This document shows, one piece after another, positions 22,651 through 34,700 of a stretch of 64,000 nt of DNA. The stretch is from Lasiosphaeris hirsuta (taxonomy: Eukaryota > Ascomycota > Sordariomycetes > Sordariales > Lasiosphaeriaceae). The stretch's first letter is position 1, and every line of letters begins with the position of its first letter. The translations under genes were made by a program, and so were the position numbers. The notes under the pieces were generated by a model. The model did no database searches. It was not told the origin of the DNA and saw nothing but the letters and a program-made list of their open reading frames with translations. Location: the NCBI GenBank assembly GCA_030549175.1, contig JAUKUA010000002.1, positions 2,542,001-2,606,000 on the forward strand, in the 5' to 3' direction.

Positions 22651-24249
22651 CTAGAATTTCAGCCAGAAACCTTATTCGGGCTTCTCAACAACCTAAACAA
22701 TCACCACCCGCTTCCAGCCACCCACCTCATCTCGCAGCACGATACCGGGTAAACCATTCCGAAAAATATCCAACGCCCAAGGTAGAACTAGGTGAATACC
22801 CTTACCTACCTTATTCCCCATGCGCGAGTGATTTCCCCTTTCACCCCACCTAACCACACGGCTCACAGGTCCATCATGGCGGAACCTTCCGCGTCGACCC
22901 AACCCAGTGTTCTTTCCCATGTCCCGGTCGAGCTGGTGCTCGCGGCGATGCCTGATGATAGCACCTGGAAACCACCGCTCCCCCAGCTCTGAACCGAGCA
23001 AGGTCTCTGAACCGAGCAAGGTCAAGGTCCCCTCACCCTCTTTTAGTAGTTTCTTTCTCGTCGTGCGGGCTCTCACGGCGTTTTTTGTTTGTTTCCTCAG
23101 TGATACGATACCCCTTTCGAAATAGGCGTATGGGTTTGTAAACTCTATTCTTTTCATATTTGGGAGATTCAGGTGGATTTGCGGTTGAAGGCACTGGGAG
23201 GTGCCGCAATGCAAGGTGGGGAACGGACCATGGGATCGAGTGTACATAGATTCTACCCGTAGTGGATGATGGGTTTTTGATGGTCTCGGGCCTCTGATTT
23301 TTAAGATTGCAGAACGTGTACTGTCTCTCTACGCAATGCAAAAACGGCGGCACATGCCGTCGGCGTTTGAATCTCAACGGCTTGATGACAGAGTCTTGTC
23401 ACTGAAGCTGCATTGCTGCATTGCTGCATTAGTAGGGGGTTTGCATGCTACTTGTGGACCTCCTATGTGTGTTTCTTAGCTAGCTTCTTGTTTCGTAAAT
23501 CGTAATCAACACGTTGACGGCTGCATGAGCGTTTTTTCTAATGGAACAAGGCGCTGAGCCTGAAGTGCACCGATTGGCAGAGTGTCAGCCGTGCCGGAGG
23601 ATTTGCGAGACGGGCCGGACATTAGTCTCCAAACCATCATGGCAGCCGGGGGTGAGACCGGGTTTGCGGAAGGGCGGCCCCCGGTAGGTCGCTTCCAAGG
23701 CTTCTAGGCTTCTAGGCGAAAGACGGCTGGTGGCAGATGGGGTCGCAGGCGAGTCAGAGTCACATTGTGTCCATGGTTCCGTGGTCGGTGTGACATCTGC
23801 GAGCCACTCACACGTGTCCTTCGCGAATAGCATCGCCATCACAACAAATAAACAAACCCGACTGCCGGTGCCCCAGCCCTGGGATTCGCTCGCTTGCTAC
23901 CGCATGTTTACCCGAGTCTGTGGGAACGGGCGGGAGTGGGCGTTGGCTCCAACCTCGGCACCAACCAAATGCCCCAGAGGTTCGGCTTCAACAGCACGTC
24001 GCACCAAGTTCGCACCAGTTTGCACCAGTCGCAAAATGGCTCCCTCCATCACGTCAGATTGGGATTCGGCGGCGCATGGTACGAGGCCGAGGGGCGGTGT
24101 GTGCTGCACAGTGCATCCTCCTCGACGCGCGATTGCATGTGGGGTGAAGGAGGCACGCGTCGAATAGGGGCATCGACACTAGCTACGCAGTGTACCTTGG
24201 GTGTAGCATACCCGTGGATCATGGATGACAGCGTGCTGATGTTGGTGAG

Positions 24250-24254
24250 GTCGA

Positions 24255-24284
<30 letters not shown>
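24250..24284 (+). repeat. Hexanucleotide (GTCGAT)n microsatellite
   Basis: Five to six perfect GTCGAT units in non-coding DNA upstream of the Sec7 gene. Confidence 0.9.
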
Positions 24285-24285
<1 letters not shown>

Positions 24286-25595
24286 GGAAAAATAGACTGG
24301 AGTGGAAACGCAATTCCGCAGCATTTGCGGATTCCAACGTGTTGAGTTGGGCCGAGTTCGACCCCTGACCCCTGATGCGATGGCTGCTTTGCTGGCCAAA
24401 GTTGACGGAGGCGACAGAAAATGGGGAGCAAGGGGTCGCATTGGGATCCGTCCAGAATTAGACGGCGATTTGCCGCCTGGAGGCCGGGTTGCAAGCCCAC
24501 TCCCACTACAAGGGCACACAGGGTGACAGGCTATACCCCTCGTTTCAATACACGCACTGCCTCTTGGCCGCCATTGGCGAGCTTTGTTGTGAGGGGGGTG
24601 CGGGCACAGGACAAATCCATCATGTTTGTCGTCTGTGGTTTGCGGGTGACCACTGACCGTGAAAGAACAAGACGACACAGGCACGGACCTTCATGTGCCA
24701 ATTCTCAGATTTGGGTTTGCAGGGGCCAGTGGGAAGTGGGGAGGGGGGGGGAGCGAAGAGAGGGGAGAGGGGCGCGCCCGCCTGAAAGACATGCAGGAAC
24801 CATCGTGTCAGATCACAGGGCGACTCGATGCTCAGAGGCTAGAGGCGAAGGCTGCCTGTATGCTGCAGAGAAATAGGGGAACGTTGCTTCTTCGCCCTGT
24901 GGACGGACCGCCGCTAACACGCCTCCGCGTCGTCCAACGCTTGCCGTACAGATAATTAATGCGCATGCATTCGACTGCTGTCTTGTTTTGCTTGCTGCCC
25001 GTAGACAGGCGGAAAAGCAAAGCGTGTTTCTACTGTTTGCGGAGTGATCGCCATTGGAGATTAGAAAGATAGTCGGAAAGATTGGGATAGAAAATCCCAA
25101 GTTGGCCCCAAGACGGCAAGGCGAGGCTCTCTCGCCGTCAGGTGCCTGCGTGGGACCGAGACACCCCGGCACACACCGCCGGGCTAGCTGGGATCTCGCT
25201 AATGTCACCCTCGCAGCAAATCACAGGGCATTTGGAGCCACTGAGAGCTGGGAAAGTCGAGACGGCCGGCCACAGACGCACACTCTTTACACGCTACGCG
25301 CCGAGCTACCGCTTGGGTGCCTCAATTCGAATGCGTCGAGTGCCGTGTAAACTCTTTTGCCACCATTCTTGTCACTTCCCGTCACATTTGGCCCGGCTCG
25401 CTCGAGCAAGAGAAGCGGTTCCAATTGTGCGCGCCGAGACGGGTCGACTGGTCTCGCCGTGTCTTCCCCGCAGCGCAGTGGACTGTGGATGGCGCCGACT
25501 TGTCTCACATCCTCATTTCTTTTCTGACTCGCTGATTGCCGTGCTGCTTGTGCTGTGCTGCTGTTGTGTGCCTGTGTCGGCTGTCTCTGTTGACG

Positions 25596-28500
25596 ATGCA
25601 CTCCTCAGACACGGCGCGCCGAGCTGCTCGGCGGAAGCCCGAACTGAACATCAACACCTCCCCCCCGACGAGCAGGAGCAGGACCAGGGACGCAGTGCCC
25701 CAGACGCCGCCTACCCGGTTGCCGCCCGCGTCGTCAAAAGGAAAACCTACCGGCGCCCGCGCGCTTAGTACCAGGCTGTCCTCCTCCACGCCAAGGGACC
25801 GAAGGGACCCAAGGGAGCGGGAGCGGGAAAGGGATACCGCCGACATCGAGACCTTCCTCGAGAGCCTCACCCCCCTCGAGATGAATAGAGACATCGATCG
25901 CCGCGAGCCGACCCGCCCAAACCCCCGCGACTCCCACGACCTCTCCCTCTCCCCCCGACAGGTTACCCGCGATTCTCTCGTGAATAACATGCTCCTGTCT
26001 CTCGACCAGCTCTCAATGGGTCAGATGAGCGGTCCGTTTGGTGGATCGAGGGCTGGCTTCGACGATCCCGCCATCTACTCGCCCTTCGGGAGCGACGACA
26101 CACGCGCAATGACGTTCAACTCACGTCGTGGCAACGGCAGCGGCAGCGTCAATGGCACTGGCAACGGCGGCGGGAACGTTGGTGGGCAAGGGCACGGATA
26201 TTCATACAGCTCCGATCTCGAGGGCACCGACGACGCCAGCAGGATATCCTCGCGGGGGCGCCGCAGCAACAGCAGCTCCGGCTTCCAGTCGAGCTTGGGT
26301 CGCATCAACAGCATGCGCGAAACCTCCCACCAGCGGAGCATGCCCGGAACACCAAGACCGCTTCATTCGAGAGGCGGGAAGGGAAGCAAGAGCAGCAGTA
26401 CTAACAGCATTGATGCAGGGTACGCCCAAGTCCTGAGCAGCCAGCGCTGGGCCCGTGGCTTCGGCGGTAGATCTTCAAGCTTCGACGGCACCGAGTCGAG
26501 GCCGCCGCCGCCCACACAGCCCTCGCCTTGGCACGTTGAATTCTCGAGCTCCTTTTTCAACGATGGTTATGATGCTGCGCCTAATCCCACTGTCCCCGCA
26601 GGACCTAGGAGGTTGGCGACAGTGCCGTCGCTCCCGGTCCTGCCGCCGCCGGAGCCCAAAGTCGAACCCAAGTCGCCGGGACTCGAACGTCGGCGCAGCA
26701 CACGATCGTCGAAAAGCGCAACGGTGGGACGCAAGGCCGAATTAAAATCCGCGAATGCGCGCGATGTCCCACCAGTCCCAACCCTTGATCTCGAGTCGGC
26801 TCCCGCACCCCACGTCGGCTATGAGAAATCCAAAGAAGCCAGCACCCCATCCAGCGCCCAGCAAGCAAAGGAAAAACCTGGCTTTTTCAGGAGAATGTTC
26901 AGCTCATCAAAAACCAATCTAGCCAGCACGCCGTCCTTGGCTATTGCGGTCGAAACTTCGGCGAGCAAACCGCAATTTTCATCACCAATGAAGTCGCCGT
27001 CGGCGCCGCCGTCGCGGGACTCGCATCACTCCACCACCCATACGCTGCAGAAGAAGACATCGTCCTTCTTTCGAAGACGGAAACCCTCGATCACAGATAC
27101 GGGGCCGCCTCCAATCCCGAATTTCCCCGCTGTACCCGTGGTTAGGGTTCCTTCTGAGGGGCCAGAGGGCCTTTCCGCAAAGCCAGAACCAAGCCCCATT
27201 ACGAGCCTCCGACGGGCTATGGATCCTTTCTTGCAAGGGAGCCCAGGTGCGAGCCCCTTGTCCCAAGGAAATGATCCGCTGGCTTCAATAGAAGCTTCGC
27301 AAGATCTAAGCTCCCCTCCGACAACGACGGATGGGAGGCTACGGGCCTCGTCGGCTGAGCTTGACTTGGTAGAAGAGGACCGTCGTCGCAATACCCGAGG
27401 CTTCTCGCCTGACTATGAGCCAGGCCCGGGGGCTGTGATCCGCGCGGTTGAGCCTGATCCGGTGGATGAATCCGCCCGACATGCTCTGAGCACACCGGGC
27501 AGACAACCACCTGGTCCGCCCGGAAGTGGCCCCCCCAAGTCATTCCTCCAGGATGATAGCGACGGCGAAGACAGCTCAAAACGTCAACGAAAACCCGGGC
27601 CCGTTGAATCTCAAGATAGGGGCCTGAAGCCAATGGTGGACGATAGGAGAAACAGATCTCCGTCACCAACCGTCTCCAAGTCGAAGAGCGTTCCGAACCT
27701 GGGAAGGTCGAGAGAAGAGGCCAGGCTCTCGTCGTACCAAGACTCTATGCTCTCACCAATCCCGAGCCATAGTAGTAGTGGAAGAAGGGACTCGCGGAAT
27801 CTCGGACTACCCATCGAAGGCGCCATGGCTGAGGGTGGCCGGACGGGATCAAAGGAGTCTCTGTATAAACCTGCCGCCAGCCTGCCGAGTGTAAGGATTG
27901 AGAGTGCCGAGCCAAGTCCCAGAGACCACGGTGCTAGTGAGTCCATAAACCAGTCGAGCAAGTCGATCGACGAGCCCGACTTTGTCGTTGGTGATCCGAC
28001 AGAAGATGATCGACAAAAGGCACAAAAGATCTTTGACGGAAGTGAAGAATTTATTCAGAAGGATAGGGCGGCAGCTTGGATGGGCGAAGAGGGTATTGTG
28101 CGGCAGCGAACCTTGAGGGCATACATGGATCTCTACGACTTTGTGAACCAGAGTATTGTTGCCAGCCTTCGGCAGGTTTGCCAGCGTCTGCTGCTGAGAG
28201 CCGAGACGCAGCAAGTTGACCGGATTTTGGTTTCATTCTCTAACCGCTGGTGCGAATGCAACCCCAATCATGGCTTCAAAGCCACAGGTATGGATTACCA
28301 CCCTCCCATCCGAGATGAAAGTACACTGACCCGCTGCGCAGACATCATACATACCATTTGTTATTCCATCATGCTCCTGAACACTGATCTTCATATGGCG
28401 GATATTGAACACAAGATGACGAGGAGCCAGTTTATCAAGAACACAATGACAACTATCAGACAAGCGCTTCAAGAATCGCTTCCTGATGCTTACGAACGAC

Positions 28501-30467
28501 CGAGCATTCTCCCCGGCAAAGGCCAGAACCTTGGAGTCGATGGGGATTCTCGTACGTCTGGAGATCATGACAGAAACGATAGGCACATGAGTTTCAGAGC
28601 GTCATTCAAGCCACCGGCGCGGCCCGGCTCCGCTTTTGGCTCATACACGGATCAATCCAGTGCAGACAGTTGTGGTCCGCTTGTCAAGGCACCGTTTGAT
28701 GGGTCGTTGCGTGGTTGGGAATCCCAGGTGGAACTCGTCTTGAAGGACATTTACGCTTCAATCCGCGATGATCGCCTGCCGCTTTATGGTGCCGAAGCGG
28801 CCCCTCTTCCAACGCCGGGTGGGTTGTCGGTCATGGGCATGCTCAAGCGCTCACCTAGCGTGCTGAGCAAGGCTCCATCTGAGGGCGTTACCTCGACCAG
28901 GGGTAGAATTTCCGAGGCGGCTAGGCAAAACACATCGAGATGGAACTCAAAGAGCCGTTCTCGACCAAGAGGTTTCGGCACTGGCTTCTCGTCGAGCCGG
29001 ACCAGTTTCGACGACGGCAACTCGGTATGGAGTCCGACAGAGTCCTCAGCCACGTGGAGCCGAGCATCTCTTGGCCGCACCCACACATCCATGTCTATGG
29101 ACTCTTTCGGCTCCTCGTATCCCCGAGGCGACTACCAGCAGTCTATCGGTTTTGCAAACGCTCTGAGCCAGGCGATTATTCGGGAGGACAACGCAGTCGA
29201 CGCAACCTCTGTCAAGGGCGACGACATCAAGAGCGAACAGCTATTAGAGGACGAGTCGCTCGAACTTTCCGGACCGCCTTGGATCAAAGAAGGCATTGTA
29301 ACGCATAAACATCATCTTGATGGTATTGATAAGAGAGCCAAAGACCGCAACTGGACCGAGGTTTTTGCCGTGATCCAAAAAGGCCAGCTCAGCATGTTTT
29401 CATTCTCTCCAAACAAGTCCCTCCGCAATAAGGGGCGGTTGAGGAGCCAAGCAAGCAATGGGCTGTTCCCGAAAGGCGCCGTGGTCGGTGGCGGTAACTG
29501 GCAGGAGAATGCCACTAATCTTGGCACCTTCTCCCTGCGGCAGACACTGGCCTCTGCTCTCCCTCCCCCGGGCTACTCCCGATCCCGGCCTCACGTCTGG
29601 GCACTTTCGCTCCCGACTGGAGCAGTGCATCTTTTCCAGGTTGGCACCCCGGAGATCAGCAAGGAGTTCGTGACCACCGCGAACTACTGGAGTGCGAGGC
29701 TGAGTTCACATCCGCTGGTGGGTGGCATATCGAATATCGAGTATGGCTGGAGTGGCGCCATCATTAACAACGCGTTGGTCAACGCCATCAACGAGAGTAC
29801 CGCGAACCTCAATGGTCGACCAGGTACCAGTATGAGCAGCAACAAGGGCCACTCACGCCCAGGAAGTGCCGCCAATGCTGGTGCTATCACCATGGGCCGG
29901 TCCTCGATGCAGAGCCGTAGTAGCCTGCGCAGCGGGAGTTTCGACTTTGCTCGGCCCGGCAGCGGGAGCAGCGGGGTGTTGGGCAACATCGGTCCGGGGT
30001 CTCTGCCACGTCACGGCAAACTCCCGGGCGACAGGATCCACATCGCCGAGTGGTCCCCGCCCACACAGAGCCTGCGGCCCAGCAACATTCCGGAGAGGGA
30101 GCAGCTCGAGTCACTGCTCACCTATGTTAGAAGCATAGAGCAGGAGCTCCAGACGCACAATAGCCTTAGGAGCCCTATGCTGCTGGCTTTCACCCCGCGA
30201 GGAAGCAACGCGGCAAAGGCGATGGCGAACTGGGAGCGCAAGAGTGAACACCTGTTGCGCGAGATCGTCAAGTTTAGGACGTATGTGGACTCTCTCCAGG
30301 CTGCCGAGACCCGGAAGGCTGAGATCATTGCCGAGCGGGAGATGGCGAGGCGGGCCGCTAGGGGCGAGGATCTGGAGAGCGAGGAGGAGAGTGTGCGGAA
30401 GACCTTTAGTGGGGATGAGACGGAACAAGAGAAGGGGGGAAGCGACGAGACACTCAAGGCCGAGTGA
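25596..30467 (+). CDS. Sec7-PH domain Arf guanine-nucleotide exchange factor, Syt1-like
   Basis: Exchange factor for Arf-family GTPases in vesicle traffic and polarised secretion. A single exon encodes 1623 residues from ATG 25596; the open frame extends slightly upstream without an ATG. Residues 1-800 are largely disordered and Ser/Pro/Arg-rich. The Sec7 domain is at ~800-970: motifs SNRWCECNP, SIMLLNTDLHMADI and MTRSQFIKN, with the catalytic glutamate finger in RAETQQVDRI near residue 870. A PH domain spans ~1232-1388 (EGIVTHKHHLDG, RNWTEVFAVIQKGQLSMF, YWSARLSSHP). Residues ~1500-1580 form a charged helix. The Sec7-then-PH order and size fit yeast Syt1 better than Gea/Sec7 (no DCB/HUS region) or Yel1. 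Convergent with the Mto1/ApsB-like gene. Confidence 0.88.
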   Translation: MHSSDTARRAARRKPELNINTSPPTSRSRTRDAVPQTPPTRLPPASSKGKPTGARALSTRLSSSTPRDRRDPRERERERDTADIETFLESLTPLEMNRDIDRREPTRPNPRDSHDLSLSPRQVTRDSLVNNMLLSLDQLSMGQMSGPFGGSRAGFDDPAIYSPFGSDDTRAMTFNSRRGNGSGSVNGTGNGGGNVGGQGHGYSYSSDLEGTDDASRISSRGRRSNSSSGFQSSLGRINSMRETSHQRSMPGTPRPLHSRGGKGSKSSSTNSIDAGYAQVLSSQRWARGFGGRSSSFDGTESRPPPPTQPSPWHVEFSSSFFNDGYDAAPNPTVPAGPRRLATVPSLPVLPPPEPKVEPKSPGLERRRSTRSSKSATVGRKAELKSANARDVPPVPTLDLESAPAPHVGYEKSKEASTPSSAQQAKEKPGFFRRMFSSSKTNLASTPSLAIAVETSASKPQFSSPMKSPSAPPSRDSHHSTTHTLQKKTSSFFRRRKPSITDTGPPPIPNFPAVPVVRVPSEGPEGLSAKPEPSPITSLRRAMDPFLQGSPGASPLSQGNDPLASIEASQDLSSPPTTTDGRLRASSAELDLVEEDRRRNTRGFSPDYEPGPGAVIRAVEPDPVDESARHALSTPGRQPPGPPGSGPPKSFLQDDSDGEDSSKRQRKPGPVESQDRGLKPMVDDRRNRSPSPTVSKSKSVPNLGRSREEARLSSYQDSMLSPIPSHSSSGRRDSRNLGLPIEGAMAEGGRTGSKESLYKPAASLPSVRIESAEPSPRDHGASESINQSSKSIDEPDFVVGDPTEDDRQKAQKIFDGSEEFIQKDRAAAWMGEEGIVRQRTLRAYMDLYDFVNQSIVASLRQVCQRLLLRAETQQVDRILVSFSNRWCECNPNHGFKATGMDYHPPIRDESTLTRCADIIHTICYSIMLLNTDLHMADIEHKMTRSQFIKNTMTTIRQALQESLPDAYERPSILPGKGQNLGVDGDSRTSGDHDRNDRHMSFRASFKPPARPGSAFGSYTDQSSADSCGPLVKAPFDGSLRGWESQVELVLKDIYASIRDDRLPLYGAEAAPLPTPGGLSVMGMLKRSPSVLSKAPSEGVTSTRGRISEAARQNTSRWNSKSRSRPRGFGTGFSSSRTSFDDGNSVWSPTESSATWSRASLGRTHTSMSMDSFGSSYPRGDYQQSIGFANALSQAIIREDNAVDATSVKGDDIKSEQLLEDESLELSGPPWIKEGIVTHKHHLDGIDKRAKDRNWTEVFAVIQKGQLSMFSFSPNKSLRNKGRLRSQASNGLFPKGAVVGGGNWQENATNLGTFSLRQTLASALPPPGYSRSRPHVWALSLPTGAVHLFQVGTPEISKEFVTTANYWSARLSSHPLVGGISNIEYGWSGAIINNALVNAINESTANLNGRPGTSMSSNKGHSRPGSAANAGAITMGRSSMQSRSSLRSGSFDFARPGSGSSGVLGNIGPGSLPRHGKLPGDRIHIAEWSPPTQSLRPSNIPEREQLESLLTYVRSIEQELQTHNSLRSPMLLAFTPRGSNAAKAMANWERKSEHLLREIVKFRTYVDSLQAAETRKAEIIAEREMARRAARGEDLESEEESVRKTFSGDETEQEKGGSDETLKAE

Positions 30468-31758
30468 AGAGACACAGACGCATCGGCGACTTATGCAAGA
30501 CACGAATTTCTTTTTTGTTCAACTTCTATTCTTTGAGCATATGTGGCATTGTAGGAGTTGTTCTTCAGGCTCTCTTTGGATGTCCTCTTTCTACTTGAGC
30601 GTAGGGGCTTGCACGGCATTGTATATACATTTTAAATCGGAGGGAGCGAGGAGATTGCCGGCTTTGCATGGGACGAGTATCCCTCATCTCGTTGGCTGCC
30701 GACGGAATCCCGGTTTTTCGTCATGATGCAACTGGCCGCGCGATCTCATAATTACTTTAGTCGTTTTATTTGTTGTATTACCAAAGCTAAAGGCTTGTAA
30801 TCTCGAGATACCCAAGCATCTGAAATAAAAAATAAATCTTCCGGCTCCAATCATGGCGGGGTATGCTGTGTAGAAACGTTGTCCTTTGACATGTGCATAG
30901 TTCGCATTGTTCCCACAAGCTACCCTCGAATGAACCTTCTTCCGCGTCACACAAGGCATTGGATATATGGCCACAAGCCCGTTGCATGTACCCTTTGCGC
31001 ATTTTAAGTCTCACAGGCAAGCAAAGATGACGTCAATTGTCCCGAAACTATGGGTACCTGACTTGGGAAAAGCTCCCAAAAGAGAGAAATGACCATGACC
31101 CCTTTGTACCGACCCCCCCCCCCCCCCCGTTGAACCCCCAACCATCCTCCCCCACCAATGAACCGGTATCGATGTAAACAAAACAACACGCCCTCTAAAA
31201 GAGCCAGTAAAACCCCCTTCTCTCCCGTGTCCACCAATCCATCTATGTTTGCTGTTTGTACTGGCTTTCGATACCTCCACGGGACCGAAGCACCCTGAGC
31301 ACCACCCGCCGCCAATGTATAGTACTGATACTAACAATAAACATCAAAAACTCGCCAAGTCCGTGCTGCTACCAATGCCAATATACTACCAGATGCCAAA
31401 AGCGAGAAAATAAAGCAAGAAGACGAGGTATTCGTACACCAAATCATACAAGAAACAGATACACAAGCAAAGTGGCTCTAATCAACCAGTCGCGCGCATG
31501 GGGAGCATATAGACACACGACAATGGACAATAGCAACGGTCCAAAAAGAGAAGCCAAAGGACCTTTGACAAAGAAACAGAGAACTCCGCCCCCTCGACCC
31601 TGATAGATGATATCAAAGCCGTTCAATCACGCAGCCGTCTCACCCTCTTCCCCCAGCCTACATCCCCGCCCCTGCGCTGCCGCCACCATCGCCGGCTGGC
31701 TCAAAGCATGAGACGAACCGAACCATTTGCCGACGCGCGTTCTGACGGCCGTGATTAG
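30468..31758. other. Convergent intergenic region with a C(16) tract
   Basis: 1.3 kb between the 3' ends of two large genes. It contains a 16-C homopolymer at 31113-31128. No gene is supported on either strand. Confidence 0.5.
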
Positions 31759-34700
31759 CTATCTCCCCTGTCGCCGCTTCTCGCGCTCCAGGTTATCCCG
31801 CAGCATCAGGTTCTCGTTCTCGCTGGCGCTGATGCGCTTAATGGCCTCGCCACGGTCTAGAATGCGACCCTCGCGCTCCGCCTTGAGCTTGTACTCGAGG
31901 TCTCGCAGTCGCAGCATCCACTTGCTGTCCATGGCACCACCGGCTTGGCCCTGACCCTGACCTTGATTTTGAGATTGGCCTTGGTTTTGTTGCTGATGCT
32001 GCTGCTGCTGCTGCTGCTGTTGTTGCTGGTTTTGTTGCTGCGACTTCTCCTCGTCAGGTTCGACGAGCCCCAGCTCTTCCGCAGCAAGGTTGACCCTGTG
32101 GCTGCTCGACGTTCGTGTTGTCATGGTGCTTGAGCGACCAAGCGAGCTGCCGCGGCTACCCGACTTCGGTATTCTACTTGTCCTGTCCTTGGCCTTGGGT
32201 CCGGTTGGGACCGACGGGCTCGGGCTGCCTCCTGAGGAATGGTCACCGTTCGGGTCGCCCGTATGAGCGTATGACGACCTTGCACGGACTTCGGCAGCGG
32301 TGCGGAGTGTGTGATTCTCCACCTTAACCTGCCGGTATGCTTCCTCCAGTCGTGCAAGCCTGTTCTGCAATTCGCCACCTCCAAGCGTGCCGGTGGCGAT
32401 GCTATTGCGAACAATAGCCTCGAGCCGGTCAAGTTTCTTGGTGCGCATATCGAGATGGCCCTCCAGTGTCTGGTATTCGCGCCAGAGATCCTTTTCAACA
32501 CTCTTGATCTTGCCTTGGAACCCACCGATCATGGACTCGATGGTCTTGACGGCGGCCAGAAGGTTCTTGCTGAAACCGGGGAGCATCGTGGCCACGGCTT
32601 CGAGACTAGGCAGAGCGCGGCCATTGATGAGGCTGTTATCATGAGCCCAATCAGACCCACACAGCGAGGAAAGGCGAGTCCAGAGGACAAGGAGCAAGTT
32701 GTTGCGCTCAGTGAGCTGCTCCTTGAAGCTGACCTCAAGCTGGGCAAGGCGCTTTTTATCCTGTGCCTTGGCAGCCTCAAGGTCGAGGATGCGGGCATCT
32801 TGGGAAGTGACCGTCCGCGTGACATGTTGGTGCGTCTTTTGGAAGGTCTCAAACTGATGCTTCGAGTTGCGATGCGCCTGCCGCTCCTTGTCTAGCATAT
32901 CCGCGAGCTTGCGGGACTCGAGGGCATGCGACTCAAGCAGGGCGTCACGCTGCTTAATGATGCGATCCTTCTCCATAAGGGAAGCCTTGGTGGCGTCGAG
33001 ATCTCGAACGGTATTCTCGAGGTCGCGTTGGAGCTTGGCGATTGACTGCAGGTTCGTATCAGTAAGGCGGCGCCCGTGTATTGAGAAGGGATAGAAGATT
33101 TGGCAAAGCAATGGGGGAAACTTACCTTGAGTAGGCTTGACCTAGTACCGTTCAAGTCGCCTAATGCTTCACGCAAGTTGTTTTCCAACTCGACAAGTCT
33201 CTCCTTCCACTCGGTGGCCTCAACCTCCCTGCTTGTGAGATTCTTGCGCAGTCTCCGAACCTCATCCTTGGCCGCCGAAGCTTCCCTATTGAGTTCGTTG
33301 ACAAACTGCTGGACTTCCTCCTTTTCTCTAGTTGCGACAATTTCGCGCTGCCTCCTCTCGGTAGCAAGCCGTTGCTCAAGCTCTCGCGCGCGGTCCTTCT
33401 CCTCGCGCAAGGTCTGCTCGACATTAGCAAGCGCAGCCTCGAGGTCACCGATGCGGATCTTGTCGCCTTCTTGCTCTTCGCGCAAGAAAGCAATTTCGCC
33501 CTGGCTAGACTCTTGCTGCACCGATAGACGATTGGCCTTGTCGTTTGACTCCAGCAGTTTCGATTCAAGGTCCTCGAGCTCCCTATTAGCGTCACCGAGT
33601 TCTTGCTCAAGTTGTTGGATTCTTCTGTGCTTAGCCTCCTGCTCATCTTCAAGCCGAACGAGCGCGTCGCTCATCTTACGCATCTCTTCCTGCAAGGCGT
33701 CAAAGTTTTCGGATCGGTCATTCAGCTCGAGCTGCAGACGTTCGATCTCGGTGTTTCGTTGGTCTGCCTCTCCTTCAAGAGCATCGATCTCCTCCTGTGC
33801 TTCCTTCCGCAGAGCCTCGAACTCGTTCTCCAGGTTTGCATGCTCTTGCAACGCTTCATCTCGCTCGGCCTGGAGGGCCATGAGGTCGTTCAAGGCAGTA
33901 TCGAGATCCTCTTGGAGCGCAGATACCAACTCCTCTGCCTGCTTCTTCGACTCAACAGCAGTCTCAAAGTCCTCCATACAGGCATCTAGTTCTCGCTGCA
34001 AGTCTTGGTTCTGAAGCTTGAGTCCATTGTTCTTATCTCGCAGCTCTGCCATCTTATTCTCCAGCTCCTCACGATCGAGGTCCTCCACCGCAGTCCCTGT
34101 CACGCGCGTGCCGCCGCTGGCCCTGGACTGCGAGCGCTCATGAGCTCCCGCGCGGGATGCCGAACGCTCGAGGATGCTATCTATCGTCGAAGGAGCCGGG
34201 CCGCCACGACGCTGAGCCATTTTGAGATCCTCGATCTCCTGGTATAGACGCTCCTTCTCGCGATTTCGCGAGGTGAGCATAGATGTTTGGGCGCCGACTT
34301 CGCGACGAAGCTCGGCATTCTCGTGACGCAGTTGGTCGCTCTCTCGCCGGAGGTCTTCGACCAGAGTAGTCCCTACGCTCATGGCTCCGTTGAGATCCAT
34401 CTCATTGGAGAAGGCCGTGGCAGAGCGAGTCGGAGACATGGGCTGATCTCTATGCTTCTTAGTGATATTATAGATGTTGGTGGTATGATGTAATGCGCCT
34501 CCAACAGAGTGTGCCGAAAGTTCTTGTTTGAGGCGGAACACCTCGTCGCGAAGGCGGCGGTTGTCTTCGTCACCCTGCTCTCTCCTGGCCGTCTCTTGCT
34601 CAAGCAAATCTTTCCAAACGTCGGCTTCCTCCTGACGGCCCAGATTCTCACCTATCCTCTCGCCAGCCCTTTCGCCAAGATTTCGGACTACTTCGGCCAT

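Larger units (their letters stand above)
22262..25595. other. 3.3-kb non-coding region upstream of the Sec7 gene
   Basis: No reading frame here shows coding character. It contains an AAAT microsatellite, a duplicated 33-nt unit and a hexanucleotide repeat, each annotated separately. The last few hundred bases must hold the promoter and 5' UTR of the Sec7-PH gene; the pyrimidine-rich sequence shortly before 25596 fits a 5' leader. Confidence 0.5.

Noticed and set aside
22693..23247. 184-codon open frame on the - strand upstream of the Sec7 gene
   Set aside because: No domain, poor composition and no plausible splice partner; chance frame.
33100..34014. 304-codon open frame on the + strand
   Set aside because: It lies antisense to the long coiled coil of the Mto1-like gene; the Ser/Arg/Leu-rich translation is the usual mirror of Glu/Lys/Leu heptads.
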